Assembly (NCBI GenBank): GCA_900540685.1
Contig: UQGS01000003.1
Location: 9,167-73,166, forward strand
DNA length: 64,000 bases
From: an uncultured Catenibacterium sp.
GTDB lineage: Bacteria; Bacillota_I; Bacilli_A; Erysipelotrichales; Coprobacillaceae
Direction: 5' to 3'
The notes below the pieces were generated by a model. It was not told where the DNA came from and searched no databases. It worked only from the letters and a program-made list of their open reading frames with translations. Made by a program: the position numbers and the translations under genes. This document shows positions 9,071-17,626 of the stretch, in pieces (the first letter of the stretch is position 1; every line of letters begins with the position of its first letter).

Positions 9071-9691
9071 ATGGTTAAAGTACTCAATCATGCATTAATT
9101 AAACACAAGCTCTCAATCATGAGAGAAGAAAAGACATCAAACTATATTTTTAAGCAGAACCTTGATGAAATCGCAATGTTGATGGCTTATGAAGTCACAA
9201 AAGACTATCCTTTAAAAGAAAAGGAAATTGAAACACCTATTTGTAAGACAACTGGTTATGAACTAGATAAGGATATTATTCTAGTACCTATCTTACGTGC
9301 AGGTGTAGGTCTTGTAGATGGCTTCAGAAGAATCATCCCAACTGCGAAAGTAGGTCATATTGGTATGTATAGAGATGAAGAAACATTGATTCCTCATGAA
9401 TATTATGCTAAATTTCCTAAGGGATTAGAGAGCGCAAAGGTTATTGTTCTTGATCCTATGCTTGCTACTGGTGGTTCAGCTGATATGGCTATCCAGAATA
9501 TCAAAGATCGTGGTGCGAAGGATATTGAACTTGTCTGTCTTGTAGGTGCACCTGAAGGTGTGAAATACATTGAAGAACATCATCCGGATGTGAAGCTTAC
9601 TTTAGCTGCATTAGATGAAAAACTAAATGACAAGGGATATATTGTACCAGGTTTAGGAGATGCGGGAGACCGCTTGTTTGGTACTAATTAA
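9071..9691 (+). CDS. upp: Uracil phosphoribosyltransferase
   Basis: Salvage enzyme forming UMP from uracil and PRPP. The PRPP loop DPMLATGGSA (about residue 130) and the C-terminal uracil-binding GLGDAGDRLFGT are present. Length 206 residues. An AGGAGG ribosome binding site precedes the ATG. Its TAA overlaps the ATG of atpI by one base, so upp is translationally linked to the ATP synthase operon. Confidence 0.96.
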   Translation: MVKVLNHALIKHKLSIMREEKTSNYIFKQNLDEIAMLMAYEVTKDYPLKEKEIETPICKTTGYELDKDIILVPILRAGVGLVDGFRRIIPTAKVGHIGMYRDEETLIPHEYYAKFPKGLESAKVIVLDPMLATGGSADMAIQNIKDRGAKDIELVCLVGAPEGVKYIEEHHPDVKLTLAALDEKLNDKGYIVPGLGDAGDRLFGTN

Positions 9692-10065
9692 TGGGATTTG
9701 ATGAATATGAAGTAAGAAGAACTTCTATCAAGGTATTTCTTATAGGATTGATTCTTGCGGTTGTACTTTCTATCATTCTTCATTCGATCAGCTACTGCTT
9801 AGGGTTTGTATTAGGTTATCTTATTGATTTATTGATCTTACAGATCAATATGAAGATGACTGATACAATACTTTCTATCCAGACTGCAGGTAAGACAATT
9901 GCAGTTATGTTATTTATGGCTAAATTGTTTATTTTTGCCGCTGGTTTTGCAATAGCTGGATTCTTTCCAGAAATAGTAAATATGTATACTGTATTTCTGG
10001 GCTATCTAGTAGTAAAGATTTCTATTTATATACATGCATATGGAGAAAGGAGGCGTATGAGATAA
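9691..10065 (+). CDS. atpI: AtpI-like small membrane protein of the ATP synthase operon
   Basis: A 124-residue protein with four predicted membrane segments (about 14-34, 36-50, 68-88, 92-112) and a basic C-terminal tail. Position directly before atpB is where AtpI is found; AtpI proteins assist c-ring assembly or ion supply. Sequence similarity alone is weak, so the name rests mainly on position, size and topology. It overlaps upp and atpB by one base each. Confidence 0.7.
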   Translation: MGFDEYEVRRTSIKVFLIGLILAVVLSIILHSISYCLGFVLGYLIDLLILQINMKMTDTILSIQTAGKTIAVMLFMAKLFIFAAGFAIAGFFPEIVNMYTVFLGYLVVKISIYIHAYGERRRMR

Positions 10066-10730
10066 TGAAAATCACTATTCAGCCAGAACTGATATCATCA
10101 TTGATTGTGACTGTGATACTTTCTATTTTCTTTGTTTATGCAGGTAAAAAAATAAGAGAAGCAGATCCAACTAAGAGACCAACAGGTGTGGTCCTTGTTG
10201 TTGAAACCGCCATTAAGATGGTTTATGACTACATGGGAACAATCATGCCTAAGAAATATGCGAAGAACTACTATCCTTATTTCTCTATGTTATTTGCATG
10301 GCTGTTGGTATCTAACTTATTTGGATTAACAGGTTTTGATGCGCCAACGACTAACTACTCAATCACGTTATCCTTAACATTAATTACATGGGTATTAATT
10401 CAGATCAATGCGATTAAGTATCAGGGTGTTGGCAGTTATATTAAGGGAACTTTGATTCCCCCAACAAACCTATTTGGTTTGGTTTCACCATTGATTTCTA
10501 TATCAATGCGTATTTTCTGTAACTTATTGAGTGGTACATTTATTATGGCCTTAGTATATCAGGCAACATCATTCTTAAGTTACAAGTTGATTCCATTCAA
10601 CTTTTTAGGACCAGTAGTCGCACCATTATTACATTGTTATTTCGATGTATTCTCTGGTTGCGTACAGGCACTGGTATTCGTTACACTATCTTCAATTCTG
10701 ATTTCTAATGAAAATCCAGATGAAGAATAA
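10065..10730 (+). CDS. atpB: ATP synthase Fo subunit a
   Basis: Membrane stator subunit providing the ion half-channels next to the c ring. The 221-residue protein has five or six hydrophobic helices. The essential arginine lies in ISISMRIFCNLLSG (about residue 148), and the last helices hold CYFDVFSGCVQALVFVTLSSILI. The FGLTG and PTTNYSITLSL segment is typical of subunit a. It starts by overlapping the atpI stop. Confidence 0.94.
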   Translation: MKITIQPELISSLIVTVILSIFFVYAGKKIREADPTKRPTGVVLVVETAIKMVYDYMGTIMPKKYAKNYYPYFSMLFAWLLVSNLFGLTGFDAPTTNYSITLSLTLITWVLIQINAIKYQGVGSYIKGTLIPPTNLFGLVSPLISISMRIFCNLLSGTFIMALVYQATSFLSYKLIPFNFLGPVVAPLLHCYFDVFSGCVQALVFVTLSSILISNENPDEE

Positions 10731-10762
10731 ATGAAAAAAATGTCAATAGGAGGAAATTGATT

Positions 10763-10990
10763 ATGACAAGAGGTTTAATTGCAATCGCTGCTGGTATTGC
10801 AGTACTTGCAGGTTTAGGTACAGGTATTGGTGAAGGTTTAGTTGCCGCTCATGCAGTATCTGCAATTGGAAGAAATCCTGAGGCTGAAAGCAAGATCCGT
10901 ACTACTATGATCTTAGGTATCGCCTTAACAGAAACAGTAGCCCTCTATGGTTTACTTATTTCTTTCATCTTATTATTCGTATTCAAATAA
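10763..10990 (+). CDS. atpE: ATP synthase Fo subunit c (two-carboxylate type)
   Basis: A 75-residue two-helix hairpin proteolipid that forms the rotor ring. The polar loop is RNPE (residues 37-40). The ion-binding carboxylate is Glu57 in TETVALYG. A second carboxylate, Glu24 in GTGIGEG, lies exactly 33 residues earlier, at the position equivalent to Gln32 of Na+-binding c subunits such as that of Ilyobacter; Thr58 follows the main glutamate. Two-carboxylate c rings that bind Na+ are known from Fusobacterium. I chose ATG 10763, nine bases after AGGAGGA; the TTG at 10757 has no better support. Confidence 0.95.
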   Translation: MTRGLIAIAAGIAVLAGLGTGIGEGLVAAHAVSAIGRNPEAESKIRTTMILGIALTETVALYGLLISFILLFVFK

Positions 10991-11015
10991 AAAATAGTTT
11001 AAGGAGGAAAAAACT

Positions 11016-11516
11016 ATGCCAGATATAGCCGCAAAGTTATTTCCAAACCCTACCACTATGATTGTTCAGTTATGTTCCACTGCAATCATGCTTCTTCTGT
11101 TCAAGAAATATTTATGGAATTATGTATTAGAATTCTTCCAGAAGAGAGCTGATTTTATAGAAGGTAATATCAATGATGCGAAGGCTAAGAATGAAAAAGC
11201 ATCTGAATATCTTCTAGAAAGTGAAAAGCAGGCTAAAGAAGCTGCAAAACAGTATAAAGAAATCATAGATCAGGCTAAGGAAGATGCCGTAAAGGCTAAG
11301 AATAAAATCATGGATGAAGCTAACAAGCAGGCTCAAGAAAAGATTGAACAGGCTCGCCATGAAATTGAATCTGAAAAGCTTGCAGCACAGGATGAAATGA
11401 AGAAAGAAATTGTGGATGTTGCTGTTGAAGTGGCTACTAAAGTCATGGATCAGAATATGAATACTGAAGCCAATAAAGCTTTAGTAGATGATTTCGTAAA
11501 ACAGGTTATTAACTAA
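11016..11516 (+). CDS. atpF: ATP synthase Fo subunit b
   Basis: Peripheral stalk subunit: one N-terminal membrane helix (about residues 13-30) followed by a long charged coiled coil rich in Lys, Glu and Ala (about 40-150). The 166-residue length is normal. There is a strong AAGGAGG ribosome binding site. The stop codon overlaps the atpH start by one base. Confidence 0.94.
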   Translation: MPDIAAKLFPNPTTMIVQLCSTAIMLLLFKKYLWNYVLEFFQKRADFIEGNINDAKAKNEKASEYLLESEKQAKEAAKQYKEIIDQAKEDAVKAKNKIMDEANKQAQEKIEQARHEIESEKLAAQDEMKKEIVDVAVEVATKVMDQNMNTEANKALVDDFVKQVIN

Positions 11517-12052
11517 TGGATGCAAATGTTGCAGAACGTTATGCTGAAAGCTTATATCAGTTAGCGTTAGAAGATCATGCGCTAGAAGATTATCTAGCAG
11601 ACATGAAACTAGTTGATACAGTTTTAGAAAGTAATCCAGAATTTGAAACATTCTTCTCTCATGTGCTTGTAGATGATGAAGCAAAGTGTACATTACTTGA
11701 TAAAGGTTTTGGCACATCAGTAAATCATTATGTATTGAATTTTCTTAAACTGCTTGTAAAGAAAAGAAGAACAAGATACATTGCGCCTATTACAAAAAGC
11801 TTTATTAAGATGAGTAATAAGCATCTTGGTATCGAGGAAGGCGTTATCTTCACACCTTTCGCATTAAGCGATGAACAGGTAAAGGCGATTGAAGAAGCGA
11901 TTTCTCAGAAAGAAAACAAAACAATCACTTTAAGAACTGTTGAAGACAAGACACTTATTGGTGGTGTTAAGGTTCAGATTGAGAACCGTGTCTATGATGG
12001 CTCATTAAAGAACAAAGTCAGCAAGCTCAAGACTGAGCTGTTGAGAAAGTAG
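11516..12052 (+). CDS. atpH: ATP synthase F1 subunit delta
   Basis: Joins the b stalk to the top of the F1 head. The N-terminus ANVAERYAESLYQLALE and the C-terminal pattern KTLIGGVKVQIENRVYDGSL are delta/OSCP signatures. Length 178 residues. It overlaps atpF by one base and abuts atpA. Confidence 0.93.
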   Translation: MDANVAERYAESLYQLALEDHALEDYLADMKLVDTVLESNPEFETFFSHVLVDDEAKCTLLDKGFGTSVNHYVLNFLKLLVKKRRTRYIAPITKSFIKMSNKHLGIEEGVIFTPFALSDEQVKAIEEAISQKENKTITLRTVEDKTLIGGVKVQIENRVYDGSLKNKVSKLKTELLRK

Positions 12053-12061
12053 GTGACGCAA

Positions 12062-13588
12062 GTGGCATTAAGACCCGATGAAATCAGTGCTTTAATCAAA
12101 GAGCAGATTAAGCATTATGATGATGTCATGGAACAGAAAGACGTCGGAACAGTTATGACTGTTGGTGACGGTGTCAGTGTTGTTCATGGTTTAGACAATG
12201 CAATGCTAGGTGAATTGATCCTTTTCCCAGGTGATGTTTATGGGATGGTCATGAACCTAGATGAAGATAGTGTTGGTGTTACTTTATTAGGTAATGCGGA
12301 CGAAATTAAAGAAGGCGACGAAGTAAGACGTACAGGTAAGATTATTGAAGTACCTGTAGGTGATGCAATGCTTGGTCGTGTCGTTAACCCTTTAGGACAG
12401 CCTATTGATGGTCAGGGTGAAATTATCACTACAAAGACTAGACCAATCGAAAGAGTGGCTCCTGGTGTTATGACAAGAAAATCAGTAGATCAGCCAGTAC
12501 AGACTGGTATCACTACTATTGATGCAATTATTCCAGTTGGTAGAGGTCAGCGTGAGTTAATCATCGGTGACAGACAGACTGGTAAGACAGCAATCGCTGT
12601 TGATACAATCATCAACCAGAAAGGTCAGGATATGTACTGTATCTATGTTGCAATTGGTCAGAAGAACTCTACAGTTGCACAGGTTGTTGAAAAATTAAAG
12701 AAGGCAGGCGCAATGGATTATACTGTTGTTGTTTCTGCATCAGCTTCTGAACTTGCTCCAGTTCAGTATATTGCACCTTATGCAGGTTGTGCTATTGCTG
12801 AAGAATGGCTTGACCAGGGTAAGGATGTATTAATCGTTTATGATGATTTAAGTAAGCATGCCGTAGCTTATCGTACAGTGTCTCTATTATTAAAGAGACC
12901 ACCAGGACGTGAAGCTTATCCAGGTGATGTATTCTACTTACATTCAAGACTATTAGAAAGATCTTGTCGTTTAAATGAAGAAAATGGCGGAGGTTCTATC
13001 ACTGCCCTTCCAATCATTGAAACACAGGCAGGGGATATCTCAGCATATATCCCTACTAACGTTATTTCTATTACTGATGGTCAGATCTTCTTACAGCAGG
13101 AATTATTCAATGCTGGTTTCAGACCTGCCATTGATACAGGTTTATCTGTATCACGTGTAGGTTCTACAGCACAGATCAAGGCTATGAAGCAGGTTTCTAG
13201 AAACTTGAAGTATGAATTAGCACAGTATGAAGAAATGCAGTCATTCGCACAGTTTGGTTCTGACTTAGATGCAGCAACTAAGAATGCGATTGAACATGGT
13301 GAACGTGTACGTGAAGTATTAAAACAGGCACAGTATGCACCAAGAGATGTTATTGATCAGATCATTACTCTATTTGCACTTGAAAATGGATTCGTTAAGA
13401 ATGTTAAAGTGGAAAAGGTACAGGAGTACATGGATGGTTTAGTAGAGAAGTTTGCTGTTGCACATAGTGATCTTCTTGATGAAATCAGAGAAAAGAAAGT
13501 ATTATCTGATGAATTAACTGCTAAGTTGAAGGAAGCTGTTAAGGCTTATACAACTCAGTTCGAAAACTTACAGAAAGCTGAGGCTTAA
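12062..13588 (+). CDS. atpA: ATP synthase F1 subunit alpha
   Basis: Non-catalytic nucleotide-binding subunit of the F1 hexamer. Walker A reads GDRQTGKTA (about residue 169). The ISITDGQIFLQ and RPAIDTGLSVSRVGS segments are typical. I chose GTG 12062: AGGTGA at 12051-12056 is a well-placed ribosome binding site, and the resulting N-terminus ALRPDEISALIK matches the usual MxIRPEEIS start. The earlier GTG at 12053 lies inside the ribosome binding site. Product is 508 residues. Confidence 0.96.
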   Translation: MALRPDEISALIKEQIKHYDDVMEQKDVGTVMTVGDGVSVVHGLDNAMLGELILFPGDVYGMVMNLDEDSVGVTLLGNADEIKEGDEVRRTGKIIEVPVGDAMLGRVVNPLGQPIDGQGEIITTKTRPIERVAPGVMTRKSVDQPVQTGITTIDAIIPVGRGQRELIIGDRQTGKTAIAVDTIINQKGQDMYCIYVAIGQKNSTVAQVVEKLKKAGAMDYTVVVSASASELAPVQYIAPYAGCAIAEEWLDQGKDVLIVYDDLSKHAVAYRTVSLLLKRPPGREAYPGDVFYLHSRLLERSCRLNEENGGGSITALPIIETQAGDISAYIPTNVISITDGQIFLQQELFNAGFRPAIDTGLSVSRVGSTAQIKAMKQVSRNLKYELAQYEEMQSFAQFGSDLDAATKNAIEHGERVREVLKQAQYAPRDVIDQIITLFALENGFVKNVKVEKVQEYMDGLVEKFAVAHSDLLDEIREKKVLSDELTAKLKEAVKAYTTQFENLQKAEA

Positions 13589-13590
13589 TT

Positions 13591-14445
13591 ATGGCTGGGC
13601 AGATGCAAGCCATCAAGCGTCGTATCAAATCAATTGAATCTACTAAGAAAATCACAAGAGCTATGGAACTTGTTGCAAGCTCTAAGCTTTCTAAGACTAG
13701 AAATCAGTTGAATGACATGAAGCCTTACTATACACAGGTAAAAGATACCTGCGCACAGATCTTATCTTCTGCAGGAAATGATATTGATTCTCCTTATTTA
13801 GTATTAAATGATAAGGGTGAAGATGTTTATATCGTTATCACTTCTACTTTAGGATTATGTGGTGGATATAACTCTAATATCTTTAAGCAGGTTGAAGCAT
13901 CAGTGAATGATGCCAAGAAGATTATTGCGATTGGTAATAAAGGCTTAAATCAGTTTAAGAAACATTTTAAAGGTGAAGTAGATGGTACTTATGTAGACCT
14001 TAATACGACCCTTGATTTTAGAAGTGTTGTGAGATTAGTTGCGTCACTTCTAGAAGGCTATAAGAAAAAAGAAATTAAGTCTATTCATATTGTATATACA
14101 GAATATGTGAATGACTTAACTTTCGTACCTAGAGATGTGACTCTTCTTCCACTTAAGGCAGAAGATCTTGTCTCTGATAAGAAATTCCATAAAGATACAT
14201 TGTTTGAACCAAGTCCTGAATCAGTACTTGGAAGCTTAATTCCGATGTATTTACAGGCTGTTATCTATGGCTACTTGATTGAATCAGTGACTGCAGAAAA
14301 TGCGTCTAGAAGAACATCTATGAAGAACGCAACAGACAATGCAAATGAATTAACAGATGAGTTGTTATTAAAATACAACCAGGCACGTCAGAGCGCGATT
14401 ACAAGTGAAGTAAGTGAAATCGTTGCTGGTGCCAATGCACAATAA
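13591..14445 (+). CDS. atpG: ATP synthase F1 subunit gamma
   Basis: Central shaft subunit. The N-terminal helix IKRRIKSIESTKKITRAMELV and the C-terminal helix from ENASRRTSMKNATDNANEL to the end are the conserved coiled-coil pair that turns inside the alpha/beta ring. The middle TSTLGLCGGYN is also typical. Length 284 residues. It starts two bases after atpA. Confidence 0.96.
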   Translation: MAGQMQAIKRRIKSIESTKKITRAMELVASSKLSKTRNQLNDMKPYYTQVKDTCAQILSSAGNDIDSPYLVLNDKGEDVYIVITSTLGLCGGYNSNIFKQVEASVNDAKKIIAIGNKGLNQFKKHFKGEVDGTYVDLNTTLDFRSVVRLVASLLEGYKKKEIKSIHIVYTEYVNDLTFVPRDVTLLPLKAEDLVSDKKFHKDTLFEPSPESVLGSLIPMYLQAVIYGYLIESVTAENASRRTSMKNATDNANELTDELLLKYNQARQSAITSEVSEIVAGANAQ

Positions 14446-14459
14446 GAAGGAGGTGCCAT

Positions 14460-15860
14460 ATGTCTTTGAATGTTGGTAAGATTATCAAGGCTCAGGGTCC
14501 AGTTGTCGATGTACAGTTTGCTGCTGATAAAGATCTTCCAGATCTAAATACAGCTATTAAAATCAACAACAATGGTGAAGAGTTAACTGTAGAAGTTGCT
14601 CAGCATATTGGTGATGATATTGTAAGATGTATCGCAATGGGTCCTACTGATGGTTTAACAAGAGGTATGGATGCTGTGGATACTAATGCACCTATTAGTG
14701 TTCCAGTAGGTAATAAAACACTTGGTAGAATGTTCAACGTATTAGGACATTCTATCGATGGTAAAGATGAATTGACTGAAGAAAAACATATGCCAATTCA
14801 TAGATCAGCACCTACATTTGCTGATCAGAGAACAGAAACTGAAATTCTTGAAACAGGTATTAAAGTCGTAGACTTGATCTGTCCATTCATCAAGGGTGGT
14901 AAGATTGGTCTATTCGGTGGTGCCGGTGTAGGTAAGACAGTTCTTATCCAGGAATTCATCAACAACATCGCAACTGAACATAACGGTTTATCAGTATTTG
15001 CCGGTGTTGGTGAACGTTCTCGTGAAGGTAATGATTTATACTATGAAATGAAAGAAAGTGGTGTATTAGATAAGACAACACTAGTGTTTGGTCAGATGAA
15101 TGAACCACCTGGATCAAGACTTAGAGTTGCATTATCAGCACTTACTATGGCGGAATATTTCCGTGATGAACAGGGACAGGATGTCTTACTATTCATCGAT
15201 AATATCTTCCGTTTCACTCAGGCTGGTTCAGAAGTATCTGCTCTACTTGGACGTGTTCCATCTCAGGCAGGTTATCAGCCAACTCTTGCAACTGAAATGG
15301 GTCAGTTACAGGAACGTATTACTTCAACTAAACAGGGTTCTATTACATCAGTACAGGCCGTTTATGTACCTGCCGATGATATGACTGACCCTGCTCCAGC
15401 AACTACATTCACACACCTTGATGCAAGAGTTGTACTTGATCGTAGTATTGCAGCATTAGGTATTTACCCTGCAGTAGATCCACTAAACTCTTCTTCTAGA
15501 GGTCTTGATCCAAACGTTGTTGGTAAAGAACATTATGAAGTGGCTCATGGAGTAACTCAGATGTTACAGAAATATCAGGAATTACAGGATATCATCGCAA
15601 TTCTTGGTATGGATGAATTGAGTGAAGAAGATAAACTGATCGTTGCACGTGCAAGAAGAATTAGAAACTTCTTATCACAGCCATTCACTGTTGCAGAACA
15701 GTTTACTGGTTTAGATGGTAAGTATGTACATGTAGAAGATACAGTAAAAGGATTTAAAGAAATTCTAGAAGGCAAATATGACGATTTACCAGAGCAGGCT
15801 TTCCATAATGTAGGTACTATTGAAGAAGCAGTAAAGAAAGCTGAATCTTTAAGTGAGTAA
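14460..15860 (+). CDS. atpD: ATP synthase F1 subunit beta
   Basis: Catalytic subunit. The P-loop GGAGVGKT is at about residues 153-160, GERSREGNDLY with the catalytic glutamate at about 185, and the signature PAVDPLNSSSR at about 340. Length 466 residues. The AGGAGG ribosome binding site is well placed. Its last eight bases overlap atpC. Confidence 0.97.
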   Translation: MSLNVGKIIKAQGPVVDVQFAADKDLPDLNTAIKINNNGEELTVEVAQHIGDDIVRCIAMGPTDGLTRGMDAVDTNAPISVPVGNKTLGRMFNVLGHSIDGKDELTEEKHMPIHRSAPTFADQRTETEILETGIKVVDLICPFIKGGKIGLFGGAGVGKTVLIQEFINNIATEHNGLSVFAGVGERSREGNDLYYEMKESGVLDKTTLVFGQMNEPPGSRLRVALSALTMAEYFRDEQGQDVLLFIDNIFRFTQAGSEVSALLGRVPSQAGYQPTLATEMGQLQERITSTKQGSITSVQAVYVPADDMTDPAPATTFTHLDARVVLDRSIAALGIYPAVDPLNSSSRGLDPNVVGKEHYEVAHGVTQMLQKYQELQDIIAILGMDELSEEDKLIVARARRIRNFLSQPFTVAEQFTGLDGKYVHVEDTVKGFKEILEGKYDDLPEQAFHNVGTIEEAVKKAESLSE

Positions 15861-16257
15861 ATTTCATTTACATATCGTCACTCCTAAAGGTACCTACAGG
15901 GATGTAGACGTAGATATTCTGAACATCAGAACAACTGATGGTCAGATGGGTATACTTGCTCACCATATGCCATTGGCGAGTGGTGTGGAAATCGCCGAAA
16001 TGAATTATAGGATTGATAAAGACAGATATGAGTTCGCTGTTGGTGGTGGATTTGTTTATGTAGATGGTGATAATACTGTTACACTTATTGTGAATGATAT
16101 TGAATCACCAGAAGAAATCGACTTACGTAGAGCTGAAGAAGCAAAGGCAAGAGCTGAAGAAAGATTAAAGTCTAAGGATTCAAATCTTGATTATCAGCGT
16201 GCTGAAGTAGCTTTAAAGAAGGCTATTACACGTATTCATGTCAAAAACAATTACTAA
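15853..16257 (+). CDS. atpC: ATP synthase F1 subunit epsilon
   Basis: Rotor and regulatory subunit: N-terminal beta-sandwich with DGQMGILAHHMPLASGV (about residues 30-46) and a C-terminal helical hairpin (about 87-130) that can inhibit ATP hydrolysis. Length 134 residues. It starts at GTG 15853 inside the end of atpD. Last gene of the operon; a terminator follows immediately. Confidence 0.93.
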   Translation: MSKFHLHIVTPKGTYRDVDVDILNIRTTDGQMGILAHHMPLASGVEIAEMNYRIDKDRYEFAVGGGFVYVDGDNTVTLIVNDIESPEEIDLRRAEEAKARAEERLKSKDSNLDYQRAEVALKKAITRIHVKNNY

Positions 16258-16258
16258 G

Positions 16259-16287
16259 ATCCAGGGATTATCCCTGGATTTTATTTT
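16259..16287 (+). terminator. Intrinsic terminator of the ATP synthase operon
   Basis: A nine-bp perfect stem ATCCAGGGA/TCCCTGGAT with TTA loop, followed by TTTTATTTT. It lies one base after the atpC stop. Confidence 0.92.
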
Positions 16288-16296
16288 GGAGATAGT

Positions 16297-16848
16297 ATGA
16301 ATAGTGATTATGTAAGAGTGAAAGATTATATACCTGATATATATGTGGAACTGCGTTATGCAACAGAACGTAATTTTACACATACTAAAGTATATGATTT
16401 TGATGAAGCGTATTTAAGATTGGGTACAACACTTAAGCTTAAGAAGGTTCAGGAAGAGTTAAAAGAATTAGGTTATAGCTTAAAAATCTGGGATGCTTAT
16501 AGACCATTTACTGCACAACAGTATTTCTGGGAACTGATTCATGATGATGAATTTGTCGCTGATCCCACAAATGGTCCTAAAACACATAACTTTGGGAATG
16601 TTGTAGATGTGACTCTAGTAAAGAGTGATGGAAGTGAAATAGATATGCCTACAGAGTTTGATGATTTTACGAGTCAAGCAAGTAGAGATTATTCATGGTT
16701 AACAGGAAGTCCTCTTGAACATGTTCTATTATTAGAGGAAACAATGAAGAAGTATGGTTTTATAGCATATGAAGGTGAATGGTGGCATTATACAGATGAA
16801 GACTCATATGAGTATATAGAATTCAAGCCAAACGAAAGACACAGCTAA
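16297..16848 (+). CDS. D-Ala-D-Ala dipeptidase (VanX/DdpX family)
   Basis: Peptidase M15D family zinc enzyme. The substrate-contacting IWDAYRPFTAQQYF lies at about residues 65-78. Zinc ligands are in THNFGNVVDVTLV (His at about 98, Asp at about 105), and the catalytic Glu and third His in GEWWHY (about 168-172). Length 183 residues, typical of the family. No signal peptide, so probably cytosolic. There is no vanH or vanA-type ligase nearby, so recycling of D-Ala-D-Ala is more likely than glycopeptide resistance. Its stop overlaps the end of the convergent VanZ-like gene by four bases. Confidence 0.87.
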   Translation: MNSDYVRVKDYIPDIYVELRYATERNFTHTKVYDFDEAYLRLGTTLKLKKVQEELKELGYSLKIWDAYRPFTAQQYFWELIHDDEFVADPTNGPKTHNFGNVVDVTLVKSDGSEIDMPTEFDDFTSQASRDYSWLTGSPLEHVLLLEETMKKYGFIAYEGEWWHYTDEDSYEYIEFKPNERHS

Positions 16849-16868
16849 TAATGACGCTGTGCCTTTTT
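16840..16868 (+). terminator. Terminator after the VanX-like gene
   Basis: CACAGC (16840-16845) pairs with GCTGTG (16856-16861) around a ten-base loop, followed by CC and five T. It overlaps both converging stop codons. Confidence 0.6.
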
Positions 16869-17336
16869 AATTAGAGTATAAATAATAAGTGTAAGTAATA
16901 TCCCAATACAGGCACCTGTAGAATCTATCATAACATCTCTAAAGCTTGCACTACGTCCTCCGACAAAGAACTGATGCAGCTCATCTGAACAGGCATAGAG
17001 GAAACTCACTAATAGAGATATAAAGGATTTAAAGCGTAAGGGATAATTTTCATAAGTAAACATCAGCAACATTGTAAGAATACTTAAGATGAAATAGACA
17101 AACATATGTGCACATTTACGAATAATGAATTCTATAAAGCTAAAAGCATCTGTAGACAATGTATTCACTATATTATGTCCAGTTACAGTCTTAGATATAT
17201 GACCTATAAGATATATCACTGATTGAGAAGAAGAGGAACTTTTAGGACCTGTTTGATTAGAAAAACAGAATATAACCCCCATCCAGATTATGATTAATAG
17301 AGTAAGTAGTATACGTAGTTTCTTCTTTTTAGCCAT
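16845..17336 (-). CDS. VanZ-like family membrane protein
   Basis: A 163-residue protein with about four hydrophobic helices. Conserved VanZ-like signatures are IRKCAHMFVYFILS, SDELHQFFVGGRSASFRDVMIDSTG and the final GILLTLII helix. VanZ-like proteins confer low-level teicoplanin tolerance or interact with lipid and cell-wall intermediates; the exact role here is unknown. I set the start at the ATG whose GGGGAG ribosome binding site is at about 17343-17348. The longer open frame up to 17459 has no ribosome binding site and an unlikely N-terminus. Confidence 0.82.
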   Translation of the reverse strand: MAKKKKLRILLTLLIIIWMGVIFCFSNQTGPKSSSSSQSVIYLIGHISKTVTGHNIVNTLSTDAFSFIEFIIRKCAHMFVYFILSILTMLLMFTYENYPLRFKSFISLLVSFLYACSDELHQFFVGGRSASFRDVMIDSTGACIGILLTLIIYTLIKKAQRHY

Positions 17337-17626
17337 AATGTTTCTCCCCTTTCTTGAGTTTATAATATACAACATCTGTGAAGAAAAGACAAATGTGTTC
17401 CTATAATTAAAAGAGTAGATTTTTTTTAATAGAAGACAAAAAGATAGTATAAAACACAAAATTGAACTATAATTGTTATATTAAAGTATAAAAAATACAT
17501 GTCACATTACATTTATGTTAGTTATATGCAAAAATTGATATTATCATCATATCTTGATTAATTGTATTAGATAATATATCGCTAATGCTTGATATGGCAA
17601 TCATATAATATGGAGGATTCTTTCAA

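Noticed and set aside
17337..17459. Longer N-terminus of the VanZ-like protein
   Set aside because: No ribosome binding site for the upstream start, while the internal ATG has GGGGAG; the extension is not typical of the family.
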